Below the pieces are notes generated by a model. The model saw only the letters and a list, made by a program, of their open reading frames with translations, was not told the origin of the DNA and did no database searches. From Segatella copri (GTDB lineage Bacteria; Bacteroidota; Bacteroidia; Bacteroidales; Bacteroidaceae): a stretch of 64,000 nt of DNA. The stretch spans positions 1,361,001 through 1,425,000 of the forward strand of contig NZ_CP137557.1 of NCBI RefSeq assembly GCF_019249655.2, in the 5' to 3' direction. Every line of letters starts with the position of its first letter. The first letter of the stretch is position 1. This document shows, in pieces, positions 52,225 to 62,482 of the stretch. Made by a program: the position numbers and the translations under genes.

Positions 52225-52262
52225 AAAGCTCGTTAAGATTTTGAACGTCTTGGCGAGCTTTT
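52225..52262 (+). terminator. Terminator between GH3 and SusC genes
   Basis: AAAGCTCGTTAAGA with TCTTGGCGAGCTTTT (one G-T pair), then TTCTTCTGTC. It means that SusC needs its own promoter (TATATTTG at 52339-52346). A closely similar hairpin follows SusD. Confidence 0.75.
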
Positions 52263-52390
52263 CTTCTGTCTTAACTCTTAAGTCTGCGTTTTTTTGAAGT
52301 TTTTTCAAGGAAATGGACTTTAAATCACTCTTTTTTATTATATTTGCAATCGAAAATCGATTTGAACCTTGACTAAATGATGAAATAGTT

Positions 52391-55087
52391 ATGGAACAGA
52401 ACTTAAAAAACATATTTTATGCGATGGGTGCGATGATTCTTGCACCCCAAACCCTCTGTGCTCAGTCTGTGAACATCGAAGGCCTAGACTCCTTGCGCTT
52501 ATCAGGTTCGGTGGGTGTAGTGGAGCCTGAACTTCTGAAGAAGGGTGTGCTCAATAATGCCCTGGATGCCTTGAGCGGACAGACGGCAGGTGTTAACGTC
52601 ACTACCAATGGTCTTGACCGTATTGCTATGTTGAACTCCGTCCGGGTTCGCGGTACAACTTCTATCATGGGCGGCAATGATCCTCTGGTGATTATTGATG
52701 GTGTTACTTCTGATGTGGCGACGCTTGCTACAATCTATCCCGCCGATATCGAGAGCTTTACAGTACTGAAGAATGCCAGCGAAACGGCACTCTATGGTTC
52801 CCGTGGTGCTTCGGGCGTTATCCAGGTAAAGACCAAGAAGGGTACTGGTAAGGGATTTCAGATTTCTTACGAGGGAAACTATGGTATAGAGGCGATGTAC
52901 AAAAGTATGGAGATGCTCAATGCCGCCGAATACATAGCTGCTGCACAGAAGTATGGGCTGGAGTATAACAATAAGGGATATGATACCAATTTCCGCAAGG
53001 CGATTACCCGAACCGGAAACATTCAGAACCATTATCTGGCCTTCAGCGGTGGCACTCCGCAGAGCAACTACCGCGCTTCTTTTGGCTATATCGACCATAA
53101 CACGATTATTCGGAGCAAGGGCTATCGTAATCTGGTGGCTAAGATTGATGTCACCCAGAAGGCGTTTGGCGATAAACTGACGGGAGATTTCGGCGTGTTC
53201 GGTTCGTCTTTCAAGAACAATGATATCTTCGACAGTCAGATGCTTTTCTATTCTGCCGATGCCATGAATCCTACTTATCCTTATGATAAGCTGAACGGCA
53301 GTTGGGTGAAGAATGGGGCTGCATCTCAGGTGAATCCTCCTGGTGCCTTGCTCAAGGAGCGTAATGATACGAAGAACATGAACTTCAATGCTCATCTGAA
53401 GTTGAACTATGATATGACAAATTCTCTGAGTGTTTCTGCCTTCGGAGCATACAGTTATGCTTCCAACGAGAACAACCAGTTCTGTCCAACCTGGGTTTGG
53501 GCGCAGGGCAATCTCTATCGTGGGGAGTTCAAGAGCGAGGACTGGCTTGCCAATGTATCGTTTAACTATCAGCATTCGTGGGGAATCCACAATCTGAAGG
53601 CAATGGTGGGTGCAGAATATCAGAAGGATATCCGAACGGGATTCTGGACTTCTGCGAAGGGAATCACCAACAACGACATGTATTACCATAATATAGGTGC
53701 TGCTGCATCACGGCCTTTCGGTGGGACAGACAGCAACTACGAAGATCCGACCCTGGCTTCTGTGATGGGCAATGTCGACTACACCTTATATAATAAGTAT
53801 AGTCTTTCGGTTTCCATGCGTGGCGACGGTTCTTCGATGGTGGGCAATGACCATACCTGGGGTTTCTTCCCATCCGTCTCTCTTTCCTGGGATATGAAGC
53901 AGGAGAAATGGCTCCGTTCTCTCCAGAAAATTACTATGCTGAAACTGCGTACGGGCTATGGACGCTCAGGTAATCTTGGCGGAATATCTTCTTATACCAC
54001 TTTGAATACGGTGCGGCAGAATGGTATTGTTTCGGTGAACAGTTCTCCTACGGTTACGATGGGAATGATTAGCAATAACAATCCTGATCTGAAGTGGGAA
54101 ACCCGCGCTACCTGGAATATCGGAGCTGATTTGGGAGTGTGGAACAACCGGCTGGTTCTGACGGCAGAATATTACTATTCCAAGACCACCGACATGCTCT
54201 ATGCCTATGATGTGCCGGTTCCGCCTTTTGCCTATGATAAACTGTTGGCAAACCTGGGTTCTATGAGCAACCAGGGTTTGGAGGTCGGCGTTTCCTTCAC
54301 TCCTATCCAGAAGAAGGACATGGAACTGAACATCAATATGAATCTCTCCTGGCAGAAGAATAAACTCCTCTCGCTGAGTGGTGAATATGACGGAATGCAG
54401 ATGTCGGCAGCCGATATTACTGCGATGGGTGCCTTGTCGGGTGCCGGTCAGCATGGTGGTTACAACAATGTGGTCTATCAGATAGTTGGTCAGCCTTTGG
54501 GGGTGTTCTATCTTCCTCATTGCAAGGGAATTATAGAAGATGGAAATGGGCATTACCGCTATGATATCGAAGATTTGGACAAGAACGGAACCGTAGATTT
54601 GAGTGATGGCGGTGACAGATATATTGCCGGTCAGGCTACTCCTAAGGTAACGTTGGGTTCCAATATCAGTTTCCGTTATCGCGACTGGTATCTTTCATTG
54701 CAGATGAACGGAGCCTTCGGACATAAGATATTCAATGGTACGGGCTTAGCCTACACCAATATGTCGAGTTTCCCGGATTATAATGTGCTGAAGGGAGCTC
54801 CAGAGAAGAATATCGTTGACCAGAATGTTTCTGATTATTGGCTGGAGAAGGGCGATTATCTCAACTTAGAGAATCTCACGCTGGGCTATGATATTCCTAT
54901 CCAAAAGGGCGTGGTGCAGTCGCTCAGAGTTTCGGCGAGTGTCAACAATCTTGCCACCATCAGCAGTTACAGCGGCTTGACTCCGATGATTAACAGCTAC
55001 GTGGTGAATAGTACGATGGGTATTGATGATAAGCGGACTTATCCTGTTTACAGAACCTTCTCATTGGGTTTAAGTGTTCAATTCTAA
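52391..55087 (+). CDS. susC: SusC/RagA family TonB-linked outer-membrane protein
   Basis: 898 residues, signal peptide to LCAQS. Plug domain with DALSGQTAGVNVTTNG, SVRVRGTTS and PLVIIDGV (the SusC/RagA signature), followed by a 22-strand barrel to the final Phe (RTFSLGLSVQF). Most SusC proteins (about 1000 residues) begin with a CarboxypepD_reg-like domain; it is absent here, so this is a short form. It imports glycans bound by SusD (next gene, 12 bp downstream). Confidence 0.93.
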   Translation: MEQNLKNIFYAMGAMILAPQTLCAQSVNIEGLDSLRLSGSVGVVEPELLKKGVLNNALDALSGQTAGVNVTTNGLDRIAMLNSVRVRGTTSIMGGNDPLVIIDGVTSDVATLATIYPADIESFTVLKNASETALYGSRGASGVIQVKTKKGTGKGFQISYEGNYGIEAMYKSMEMLNAAEYIAAAQKYGLEYNNKGYDTNFRKAITRTGNIQNHYLAFSGGTPQSNYRASFGYIDHNTIIRSKGYRNLVAKIDVTQKAFGDKLTGDFGVFGSSFKNNDIFDSQMLFYSADAMNPTYPYDKLNGSWVKNGAASQVNPPGALLKERNDTKNMNFNAHLKLNYDMTNSLSVSAFGAYSYASNENNQFCPTWVWAQGNLYRGEFKSEDWLANVSFNYQHSWGIHNLKAMVGAEYQKDIRTGFWTSAKGITNNDMYYHNIGAAASRPFGGTDSNYEDPTLASVMGNVDYTLYNKYSLSVSMRGDGSSMVGNDHTWGFFPSVSLSWDMKQEKWLRSLQKITMLKLRTGYGRSGNLGGISSYTTLNTVRQNGIVSVNSSPTVTMGMISNNNPDLKWETRATWNIGADLGVWNNRLVLTAEYYYSKTTDMLYAYDVPVPPFAYDKLLANLGSMSNQGLEVGVSFTPIQKKDMELNINMNLSWQKNKLLSLSGEYDGMQMSAADITAMGALSGAGQHGGYNNVVYQIVGQPLGVFYLPHCKGIIEDGNGHYRYDIEDLDKNGTVDLSDGGDRYIAGQATPKVTLGSNISFRYRDWYLSLQMNGAFGHKIFNGTGLAYTNMSSFPDYNVLKGAPEKNIVDQNVSDYWLEKGDYLNLENLTLGYDIPIQKGVVQSLRVSASVNNLATISSYSGLTPMINSYVVNSTMGIDDKRTYPVYRTFSLGLSVQF

Positions 55088-55099
55088 AATCAGAAAGTT

Positions 55100-56782
55100 A
55101 TGAAACGATATAGATTTTTATTTCTGCTGTTGGCGGCATTGTCTATGACATCCTGCCTGGACGAACATCCTAAGGATCAGTTGGACGAGGATGCCATCTA
55201 TGGCTCTGCATCTGATATTTATATCAATGCCGTGGCTTCTCTCTATAATTATATAGGTGGAGCTAACGAGAGTGAGGGCATCCAGGGCACCTGCCGTGGC
55301 ATTTACGATTATAATACGCTGACCACCGATGAGGCGATGATTCCGATTCGAGGCGGCGACTGGTATGATGGTGGCCTCTGGAATGCCATGTACCAGCATC
55401 GGTGGAGTGCCGATGACCAGTCTCTTTATGATACGTGGAAGTACCTTTATAAGGTTATCGTGCTGGCTAATAAGTCTTTGGATATTATCAGCAACAAGTC
55501 GGCCCTGCTTTCTGCCGCACAGCAGGAGGAATATCGGGCTGAGATAAGAGCCATCCGGGCTATGTTCTATTACTATGCTATGGACATGTTCGGTCGGGTT
55601 CCATTGGTCCTTTCCAGTGCAGAACAGCTCCATTCCAGCCTGTTCCAAGGTCAGACAGATCGCAGTTCTATCTTCCAGTTTGTCTTTCTGGAGTTGCAGC
55701 AGGTATTGCCTTCACTTCCCGACCAGCACAGCAATAAGGAAGGCAATTATTATGGTCGCATCACCCAGCCGGTAGTCAACTTTCTGTTGGCGAAATTGGC
55801 TTTGAATGCAGAAATCTATATGTATGATGACTGGACCCAGGGTTATGCGAGCCGTCCGAAGGGAAGTGACATTCATTTCTCTGTGCCGGCTTCTGATGCC
55901 TCTTTGCGTAATGGCGATAAGGTGGACTGCAGGAAGTTGAATGCCTGGGAAACCTGCATTTATTATTGTGATAAACTGGCAGAAGAAGGCTATGTCCTGG
56001 AGTCGGATGATTCATTCAATTTCTCTACGCATAATGAGACATCGAAGGAGAATATCTTCACGATTCCGATGGATAAGAATATCTATACCAACCAGTTCCA
56101 TTATCTCTTCCGCTCTTACCATTATACGCATGGCGGTGTCTTGGGATGGGGAAGTGAGAATGGTACCTGTGCTACGATTTCTACGATGAAAGCCAATCAT
56201 TATGGCGAGGTTGATGAAGATGCCCGTTGCAAGATGAACTTTGTGGCGGGAGTGGTAAAGGTAGATGGTCATGAACTGCTGATGGATAATGGAAAGCCGT
56301 TGGAGTATCAGCCTTTTGAAGTGGCTCAAAACTTGACCAACAGTAAGTTTGTCAAGACGGCTGGAGCGAGAATGGCGAAGTATGAGGTGGATAGAACCTC
56401 TTATATGGACGGCAAGTTGCAGAGTAACGACATAGTTCTTTTCCGCTATGCAGATGCTTTATTGATGAAGGCAGAGGCAAAGGTTCGAAACGGAGAGAAT
56501 GGTGATGAGGAGTTGAATAGGATTCGTGCCCGTGTGGGAATGCCTTACCGTAAGGCTACGCTCGATAACATTCTGGAAGAGCGGTTGCTGGAGTTGGTAT
56601 GGGAAGGATGGCGTCGTCAGGATCTCATCCGTTTCGGCAAATTCACCGGTGCCTACGATCTCCGTATGCCTCTTCAGGGTGAATCCTCCGGCTACACCAC
56701 TGTCTTCCCGATTCCTCAGAAATGCATCGATTTAAATTCTGAATTGGTACAGAATAAGGGATATGTCAATATTTTGAAGTAA
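55100..56782 (+). CDS. susD: SusD/RagB family nutrient-binding lipoprotein
   Basis: 560 residues. Lipobox LSMTSC (Cys19), then SusD-type TPR helices (KVIVLANKSLDIISNKSALL, EIRAIRAMFYYYAMDMFG), RagB-SusD C-terminal domain with DIVLFRYADALLMKAEAKVR and ELVWEGWRRQDLIRFGKFT. It caps the SusC barrel and binds glycan. With GH3 and SusC it forms a minimal polysaccharide-utilization locus; a regulator is not present in the window, unless the two-component system at 59884 serves it. Confidence 0.94.
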   Translation: MKRYRFLFLLLAALSMTSCLDEHPKDQLDEDAIYGSASDIYINAVASLYNYIGGANESEGIQGTCRGIYDYNTLTTDEAMIPIRGGDWYDGGLWNAMYQHRWSADDQSLYDTWKYLYKVIVLANKSLDIISNKSALLSAAQQEEYRAEIRAIRAMFYYYAMDMFGRVPLVLSSAEQLHSSLFQGQTDRSSIFQFVFLELQQVLPSLPDQHSNKEGNYYGRITQPVVNFLLAKLALNAEIYMYDDWTQGYASRPKGSDIHFSVPASDASLRNGDKVDCRKLNAWETCIYYCDKLAEEGYVLESDDSFNFSTHNETSKENIFTIPMDKNIYTNQFHYLFRSYHYTHGGVLGWGSENGTCATISTMKANHYGEVDEDARCKMNFVAGVVKVDGHELLMDNGKPLEYQPFEVAQNLTNSKFVKTAGARMAKYEVDRTSYMDGKLQSNDIVLFRYADALLMKAEAKVRNGENGDEELNRIRARVGMPYRKATLDNILEERLLELVWEGWRRQDLIRFGKFTGAYDLRMPLQGESSGYTTVFPIPQKCIDLNSELVQNKGYVNILK

Positions 56783-56809
56783 AGAAACTTGAATAGAGTA
56801 TATGAAAAG

Positions 56810-56853
56810 AGAAAAGCTCGTCAGGACTTTGAGGGTCTTGGTGAGCTTTTCTC
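56810..56853 (+). terminator. Terminator after SusD
   Basis: AGAAAAGCTCGTCAGGAC pairs with the GTCTTGGTGAGCTTTTCT side, then CGTTTTATT. A near-duplicate of the hairpin at 52225-52262; it abuts the stop codon of the next, convergent gene. Confidence 0.75.
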
Positions 56854-56856
56854 GTT

Positions 56857-58905
56857 TTATTTCCCGAATCTGGAAGTATCTACTTCTTCATGCTGCTTGA
56901 CCTTGTAGCCGCCGAAACGATAGATGAGGGAGAGGCCGATGATTCTGCCAAAGTACATGTTGTTGATGACGTGCTGACCTCGGTAGGTGTCGTGCAGATG
57001 ATTGTCGCCTGTCTCGAAGATGTCGTTGCAGTAGGCTTTCAGCTGGAACTTGTCATCCTTGAGAGGCTTCCAGGTGAGGGCAGCGTTGAGATTGCCTGAG
57101 GCAGGGATGTCGATGATTCCTTGGATGGCGTCGGTATGGACGGAAGCATCGAGGTTGAGAAGCACATGCTTTCCAAAGAGAAAAGTGCCGTTCCACTGGG
57201 CTTGACAGAACCATTTGCTGCGGTCGAATGGAAGATCATAGAAGTGGGAATTCTTGTCGTTCTGATATACGCCAGTGAAGGTAAGGCGATTCTGCCACCA
57301 GTTGCCTATGTTGATTGGGGCTGTGAGCATCAAGCCTACCTGGTTTACATGGTCGAAGTTGACATGCTTGTATTCCATCTCCTTCTTCTTGTCGCTCTGG
57401 TAAGGAAGCTGACGGAATTCATCTTTCGAATTGTTGAAGAAGAGACTTGCCACGTATCTGCTGTGCAGAATGTAGGTAAGCGAGAGGCTGAGGTCTCGTG
57501 ATGGCTTCAACGTCGGGTTTCCAACAATCTTTCCATATCCGCCCACATTATAGGTGGTGAAGTTCTTCACTGACCAATAGGTAGGGTAGTCTCTGTCGCA
57601 ATCCAAGTCGAATTGGATGATGTGTCCAGCTTTTGGGAGATAGGTGATGGAGAGTGTAGGGAAGAGGTTCCACTCATCTCAGATTGGGGTGTGGTAATAT
57701 TCTTCCATGAGCGATGCTTCCATCGTGAGTTTTTGGCCGAACGACTTGCTGGCTCCGATGTAGAAACACATTTGATCTTCGGTTTGAATGGTGTTGCCAT
57801 CAGAAGACTTGTTGTTGTTTTCCTGCGAACTCTTGTCTCTTGATGTGGTGTAATTGATGCCGTAGTTCAAGCCCCAGTCTTTTCCTAAGTCGTGCTCCTG
57901 CTTGAGGTATGCGTGCCATTTGTCGATTCGTTGCTGGCTTGTGATGTCGTAAATCTCATCGTAGAGACTGCTTTTCAGCCATTGCTCATCCGGAGAATTA
58001 TAATAGGTGTATTCAGCTCCTGCCGAGAAGCCGAATGGTGTGGAGTAATCCAGGCGGAAATTGTGAAACTGACTCTTGGCATGGATTCTGAGAAGGGATG
58101 TGAAATCGCCATCATCCTCTGAAGTTCCTCTCGTGTTATTGAGTTGTGAGGTGTAGGCAAAGCTGAGCTGATGATCCTTTGCCAGATGATAGTTGATTCC
58201 CAGTCGGATATTGTGGTTGAGATGACGTTTGATATTGTCGCTATGTGTAGAGAAGGCATAGGAAGTGCCATCAGTCAAGGTGTGGGCAAACTCATTTTCA
58301 TAGTAATAATATCTCTTGCCATGACCGAAGGAATAGAGCATGTCTATTTCCCATTTCTTGTTGGTGAAGAGTAAGGAGGCGCGCTCTGTGTAACTGTTGC
58401 GGTTCTGGTGGGTGTAGCCGCCGAAGAACTCGCCTTGCAGGGAGTGAAAGCCTGTGTTGTGCTTCAGCAGGAGGTTGATGACTTGTCCCTTTACCTGATA
58501 GCGGGCTGGGGCTGAATAGACAACTTCAGCGTTGGCGATGCGGCTGGTAGAAATCGTTTTCAGAAGCGAATAGAGCGTCTCGCTCGTCATGGTGGTAGCC
58601 TTGCCGTCTATCATCACGGTTACGGATTGGGCGTTGAGAGTCAAGGCTTCATCTTGTTCGCTCACGCCAGGCAGTTGCTTGATGGCTTCATAGGCATTAT
58701 CCACCGGATGGTTTTTGATGAGTTGAGGCAGGTCATAGGTCAATGCTGCTCCTTTCACCTTTACGATAGGTCGGTTGCCTTTTACCATCACATCGGGGAG
58801 GGAATGGATGATGCTGTCCATTCTCAGGGAATCATTTCTGTTTTCTTGTGCCCAGTCGGCAAGACTGCTGGCCAGACAAGCGCTTAATATAACCAATCTT
58901 TTCAT
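56857..58905 (-). pseudogene. TonB-dependent receptor-like outer-membrane protein, broken by an in-frame TGA
   Basis: Read on the minus strand, 683 codons form one frame: signal peptide (MKRLVILSACLASSLADWAQE), plug domain (YEAIKQLPGVSEQDEALTLNAQSVTVMIDGKATT), barrel of the outer-membrane beta-barrel_3 type, and a C-terminus RFGGYKVKQHEEVDTSRFGK. A single TGA at 57681-57679 stands where the family has Trp (HTPI-stop-DEWNLFPTLS). No frameshift. So it is a one-base nonsense mutation (TGG to TGA), or a sequencing error. Confidence 0.85.
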
Positions 58906-59086
58906 ATTCTTCTTATCTTTTTATCGTTCTTTTGGAAGGAACCCTCCCGATTTCGGTTGCAAAAGTACTGCAAAAATCTCGTGTCAGCAAGGAATTTTGA
59001 TTATCAAGTCTTATCAGAAGTGTTATTTAGTCTTATCAAATCAGAAATAATTCCCTGAAAAGTATCTTACTTATCTTCTTTTTTAT

Positions 59087-59094
59087 TACTTTTG
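59087..59094 (+). promoter_or_regulatory. -7 box directly before the 59100 gene
   Basis: TACTTTTG ends only 5 bp before the ATG at 59100, so the transcript would be almost leaderless. No clear -33 element is seen. Confidence 0.45.
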
Positions 59095-59099
59095 CAAGC

Positions 59100-59843
59100 A
59101 TGAAAGAGAAACGAAGAATATTCATATTGGCAGTTGTGGCTTGCTTTTGTACATTGGTAATGCAAGCACAGGAAGTGAAGAGTGTTTCTTTGGATTCCAT
59201 TCCGAAGGCATCTTTACCTAAGGAAGGTATGTCGTTTAAGGAAGGTATGTCGTTGGAATATTCTCGTCCTTCGCTCGGTGGATTTCCTGTACTTCAAGGC
59301 AAATCTTATTACTCTGAATCGAATGCACCTTGGATGTCGGAAGAAGGAAAACCTTTAGAGATTGCGCCGAATGCAATACCTCATATTTCTCTTCCTTCCC
59401 CGAATTTGGGTACGATGGCGGTATATTCTTCGGGTATTGAAGTCCCTGGACTGATGAATAGGCAGACTGCAGGGGTTGTTTATCAACAAAATTTCGGGCG
59501 TTTTGTTTTTTCTCCTTATGTCGGGATAGAAAAGATAAACACGGGAGTATATGGATTGGGCAATCTCACCAAAGCTTCTTTTGGTGGGCGAATGGCTTAT
59601 CAGGTAAACGACTGGTTCACAGTGGGATTCTATGGACAATATGTTCCAACGAAAACCTCTGACCCTCGAAGCGTCATCATGTCTCCTTTCAATCCCAAGA
59701 GCAGCTATGGTGGCTTCATGGAAGTGATGTTCAATCAACATTGGGGGATAGGAGCCAAGATGGGACGAGAGTTTGCGCCACAAAAGAATGGTAAATGGGG
59801 ATGGAAGAATACCACGGAGGTTTATCCGATTTTCAGAAAATGA
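59100..59843 (+). CDS. Outer-membrane/periplasmic beta protein of unknown function
   Basis: 247 residues with a signal peptide (to LVMQAQE). A low-complexity start with KEGMSFKEGMSLE is followed by beta-strand-rich sequence ending in a Lys (AVYSSGIEVPGLMNRQTAGVVYQQNFGRFVFSPYVGIEKINTGVYGLGNL, FGGRMAYQVNDWFTVGFYGQYVP). It looks like a small porin-like barrel. It stands 40 bp before the histidine kinase gene and is likely co-transcribed; such genes often encode the sensed or regulated envelope protein. Family not recognised. Confidence 0.75.
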   Translation: MKEKRRIFILAVVACFCTLVMQAQEVKSVSLDSIPKASLPKEGMSFKEGMSLEYSRPSLGGFPVLQGKSYYSESNAPWMSEEGKPLEIAPNAIPHISLPSPNLGTMAVYSSGIEVPGLMNRQTAGVVYQQNFGRFVFSPYVGIEKINTGVYGLGNLTKASFGGRMAYQVNDWFTVGFYGQYVPTKTSDPRSVIMSPFNPKSSYGGFMEVMFNQHWGIGAKMGREFAPQKNGKWGWKNTTEVYPIFRK

Positions 59844-59883
59844 GTATTTAATTCATCTGGAAAAATCTTTAATAAAGGAAAGA

Positions 59884-61407
59884 ATGAAGTTACATCTTAA
59901 ATACATAGTTACGCTCGTCATCACGGCTTTGGTCTGCATCTTCGCATATCAGACCTATTGGCTCGTGGGGCTTTATCTGTCTCAGGAAAAAGGGGTTGAA
60001 GCGAAAATCAAGGGTGGAATGGAGTACGCTCACTTCATGGAGATGAAGAAGCGAATCGAACGATTGCGCAATGATGATAAAGGACCTCATAGACAACTGA
60101 CGGGTGCTGTTGCCTTTTCTATGGATGAAGACGATGATATAGATCAAAAGGTAAAGGTTAAAAAGGTTCGTGGAGGAAAGATCGTTCAGTCTGTTCAAAC
60201 AACTTTTACCAAGCAAGAGAAGCATAGTGAAGATGACAAGGACCAGGAATTGATGATGATGATGTCGGGCAAGCTGGCAACTATGGTGCAACAAGCGCTG
60301 TTTGGCAAATTGAATGAAATTGCCAAACCAGACATCAATGATTATGACAGTGCATGGGTTGCCAAGATGCTTTCAGACAGTTTGTTGGTGGGCGATAATG
60401 CTCATCCACTTCCGCATCAGATTCAGCTTTTTGCAGGAAAGAAGGTTTTGGCGAAAGTGACGACGAAGGGGTATGTGCCTTCCGCCAATGCCAAGCAATA
60501 CCAATATGTGGTTTGTAATGAGGGGGAGGCGAATGAGGAGAAATATGTCCTTACCCTAGAGCCGCTTACGATGACTGTGCTCAGCCAGATGGCAGGCATC
60601 CTTGCCACATCGCTCTTCATCATGCTTATCCTGGCTTTCGTCTTCTGGTTCCTGATTCATACGATGCTCAAGCAGAAAACGCTTGATGAGATGAAGAGTG
60701 ATTTTACCAATAATATCACGCACGAATTGAAGACTCCGATAGCCGTAGCCTATGCTGCCACCGACTCCCTGCTGAACTACGGAATGCTCCAGCATCCTGA
60801 TAAGGCGCGCAAGTATCTCACCATCGCCCAGGAGCAGTTGCAGACGCTCAGCGGATTGGTGGAACAGATTCTGTCGATGAGTATGGAACGACGGAAATCG
60901 ATGCTTCTCAATATCGTGGAAGTTCCAATAAAGGAGGTGATTGAACCATTAATCTCCCAGCATCAGCTGAAAGTGAATTCAGGAGTAAGAACGGATAAAA
61001 AAGTGAATGTTTCGTTGTCTGTAGAACCGGAAAATCTGATGGTTCATGCCGACCGGATGCATTTCTCAAACATCGTGAGCAATCTCATAGACAATGCTAT
61101 CAAGTATTCTGAAGATAGCGTGAAGATAGAAATCAAGGCTTTCCAAAAAGCCGAGGATGAAGTGCTGGTTTCCGTATCAGATAATGGAATCGGTATTGAC
61201 CACGATAAATTGTCTTATATTTTCGACAAGTTCTATCGGGTGACGGATGGCAATAAATATACGGTCAAGGGCTATGGTCTCGGGCTTTTCTATGTCAAGA
61301 GCCTGATGGATAAAATGGGCGGTTCTGTTTCCGTAGAAAGCGAGCCGGGAAAAGGAAGCTGCTTTACTTTGCATTTTCTTAAAGGTAAAAGGGTAAAAAG
61401 AACATAG
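59884..61407 (+). CDS. Two-component sensor histidine kinase
   Basis: 507 residues from ATG 59884, preceded by AAAGGA; a longer in-frame start overlaps the previous gene. Two membrane helices (residues 7-29 and about 236-262) enclose a periplasmic region of about 205 residues. Then HisKA with FTNNITHELKTPIAV (phospho-His) and HATPase with NLIDNAIKYS, DNGIGID and GYGLGLFYVKSL. It phosphorylates the response regulator at 61490. An outer-membrane gene precedes it. Confidence 0.93.
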   Translation: MKLHLKYIVTLVITALVCIFAYQTYWLVGLYLSQEKGVEAKIKGGMEYAHFMEMKKRIERLRNDDKGPHRQLTGAVAFSMDEDDDIDQKVKVKKVRGGKIVQSVQTTFTKQEKHSEDDKDQELMMMMSGKLATMVQQALFGKLNEIAKPDINDYDSAWVAKMLSDSLLVGDNAHPLPHQIQLFAGKKVLAKVTTKGYVPSANAKQYQYVVCNEGEANEEKYVLTLEPLTMTVLSQMAGILATSLFIMLILAFVFWFLIHTMLKQKTLDEMKSDFTNNITHELKTPIAVAYAATDSLLNYGMLQHPDKARKYLTIAQEQLQTLSGLVEQILSMSMERRKSMLLNIVEVPIKEVIEPLISQHQLKVNSGVRTDKKVNVSLSVEPENLMVHADRMHFSNIVSNLIDNAIKYSEDSVKIEIKAFQKAEDEVLVSVSDNGIGIDHDKLSYIFDKFYRVTDGNKYTVKGYGLGLFYVKSLMDKMGGSVSVESEPGKGSCFTLHFLKGKRVKRT

Positions 61408-61489
61408 TCCCCTTTGCACCCCCGTTCCCAGCGATTCCATCGCTGGTCCCCCAGTCTTAATCTTAAAAGTAAAAAGTAAAAAAGAAGCA

Positions 61490-62209
61490 ATGAATAAGAT
61501 AAAAGTATTATTGGTAGAAGACGAAACATCCTTGGCGATGATTCTGAGCGACACCTTGGAGGCGCAGGGCTTCGAGATGCGCACGGCGCATGATGGCGAA
61601 GAGGGGCTTCGTATGTTCGATGAACAGAAGCCTGATGTGCTGGTTGCGGATGTGATGATGCCCAAAATGGATGGTTTCGAGATGGTGCGCCGTATCCGCA
61701 AGACGGATTCCCGTACCCCTGTGCTTTTCCTCACGGCTCGTTCGGCGGTGAATGATGTGGTAGAGGGATTTGAATTGGGTGGCAATGATTATCTGAAGAA
61801 GCCGTTTGCCATCCAGGAGCTCATCGTCCGTATCAAGTCGCTTTGTCATCGGGCTTCAGTAGGAAATATTTCTTCTGAAGAACAGGAAGGGGGGAATGTT
61901 TCTCCTGATAATCCGAATGCTGCTGATCAATGGCTCTCCATCGGTCGTTATCGCCTGAATGTTACCAGTCAGATTCTGCAGTTGGAAGGTAAGGATACAG
62001 AACTGTCACATCGTGAATCCGAAATCCTTCGCATGCTTGTGGAGAGCAAGAACAATGTGGTAGAGAGCAAGGATATTCTCCTGCAACTCTGGGGCGATGA
62101 CAGCTTCTTCAATTCCCGCAGTCTCCATGTTTTCATCACCAAGCTCCGCCACAAGTTATCTGCCGATGAAAATATCAGAATCATCAATGTGAGGGGGATT
62201 TGGGTATAA
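61490..62209 (+). CDS. OmpR-family response regulator
   Basis: 239 residues. Receiver domain with acidic pair EDE, phospho-acceptor Asp54 in LVADVMMPKMDGFEM, Thr in LTARS and Lys in LKKPF. A short linker is followed by the winged-helix domain (RYRLNVTSQILQLEGKDTELSHRESEILRMLVESKNNVVESKDIL, SRSLHVFITKLRHKL). It pairs with the kinase at 59884 (gap 82 bp); they may control the outer-membrane genes around them. Confidence 0.94.
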   Translation: MNKIKVLLVEDETSLAMILSDTLEAQGFEMRTAHDGEEGLRMFDEQKPDVLVADVMMPKMDGFEMVRRIRKTDSRTPVLFLTARSAVNDVVEGFELGGNDYLKKPFAIQELIVRIKSLCHRASVGNISSEEQEGGNVSPDNPNAADQWLSIGRYRLNVTSQILQLEGKDTELSHRESEILRMLVESKNNVVESKDILLQLWGDDSFFNSRSLHVFITKLRHKLSADENIRIINVRGIWV

Positions 62210-62390
62210 AATGATTTGCTAGAATCTTGTAAAAGAACTATTCTTCCTCGCCATCAACAAGCGCATCGAATGCTTCTTTGAAGTATTCCATCTATCCATC
62301 GATCTATCCAATCAGGATGTTTGTTTCGAAGAGATGTTGCTAGAAGGTCTCCGTCAAAAGCTTTGTTTTTGAAAGTTTTTCCCAAAAAGG

Positions 62391-62421
62391 TTTGTGGTTT
62401 CAGGAATAATGGCTAATTTTG
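62391..62421 (+). promoter_or_regulatory. Promoter of the RhuM-type gene
   Basis: TTTG (62391-62394), 19 bases, TAATTTTG (62414-62421). The surrounding GGTTTCAGG and GCGGGCGGG resemble the leader promoters of the modules at 744-8811. Confidence 0.7.
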
Positions 62422-62482
62422 CGGGCGGGAAAGCGTCACTCCTCATTGGTGATGCTTTAGGGAATGATAAAATAAATAGGAT

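Noticed and set aside
52502..53689. 395-codon minus-strand ORF within SusC
   Set aside because: Shadow of the SusC frame; the real frame has signal peptide and plug motifs.
62220..62390. Possible remnant ORF on the minus strand (MEYFKEAFDALVDGEEE)
   Set aside because: Only 17 codons from the ATG, with an in-frame stop directly before it; could be the end of a lost gene but cannot be supported.
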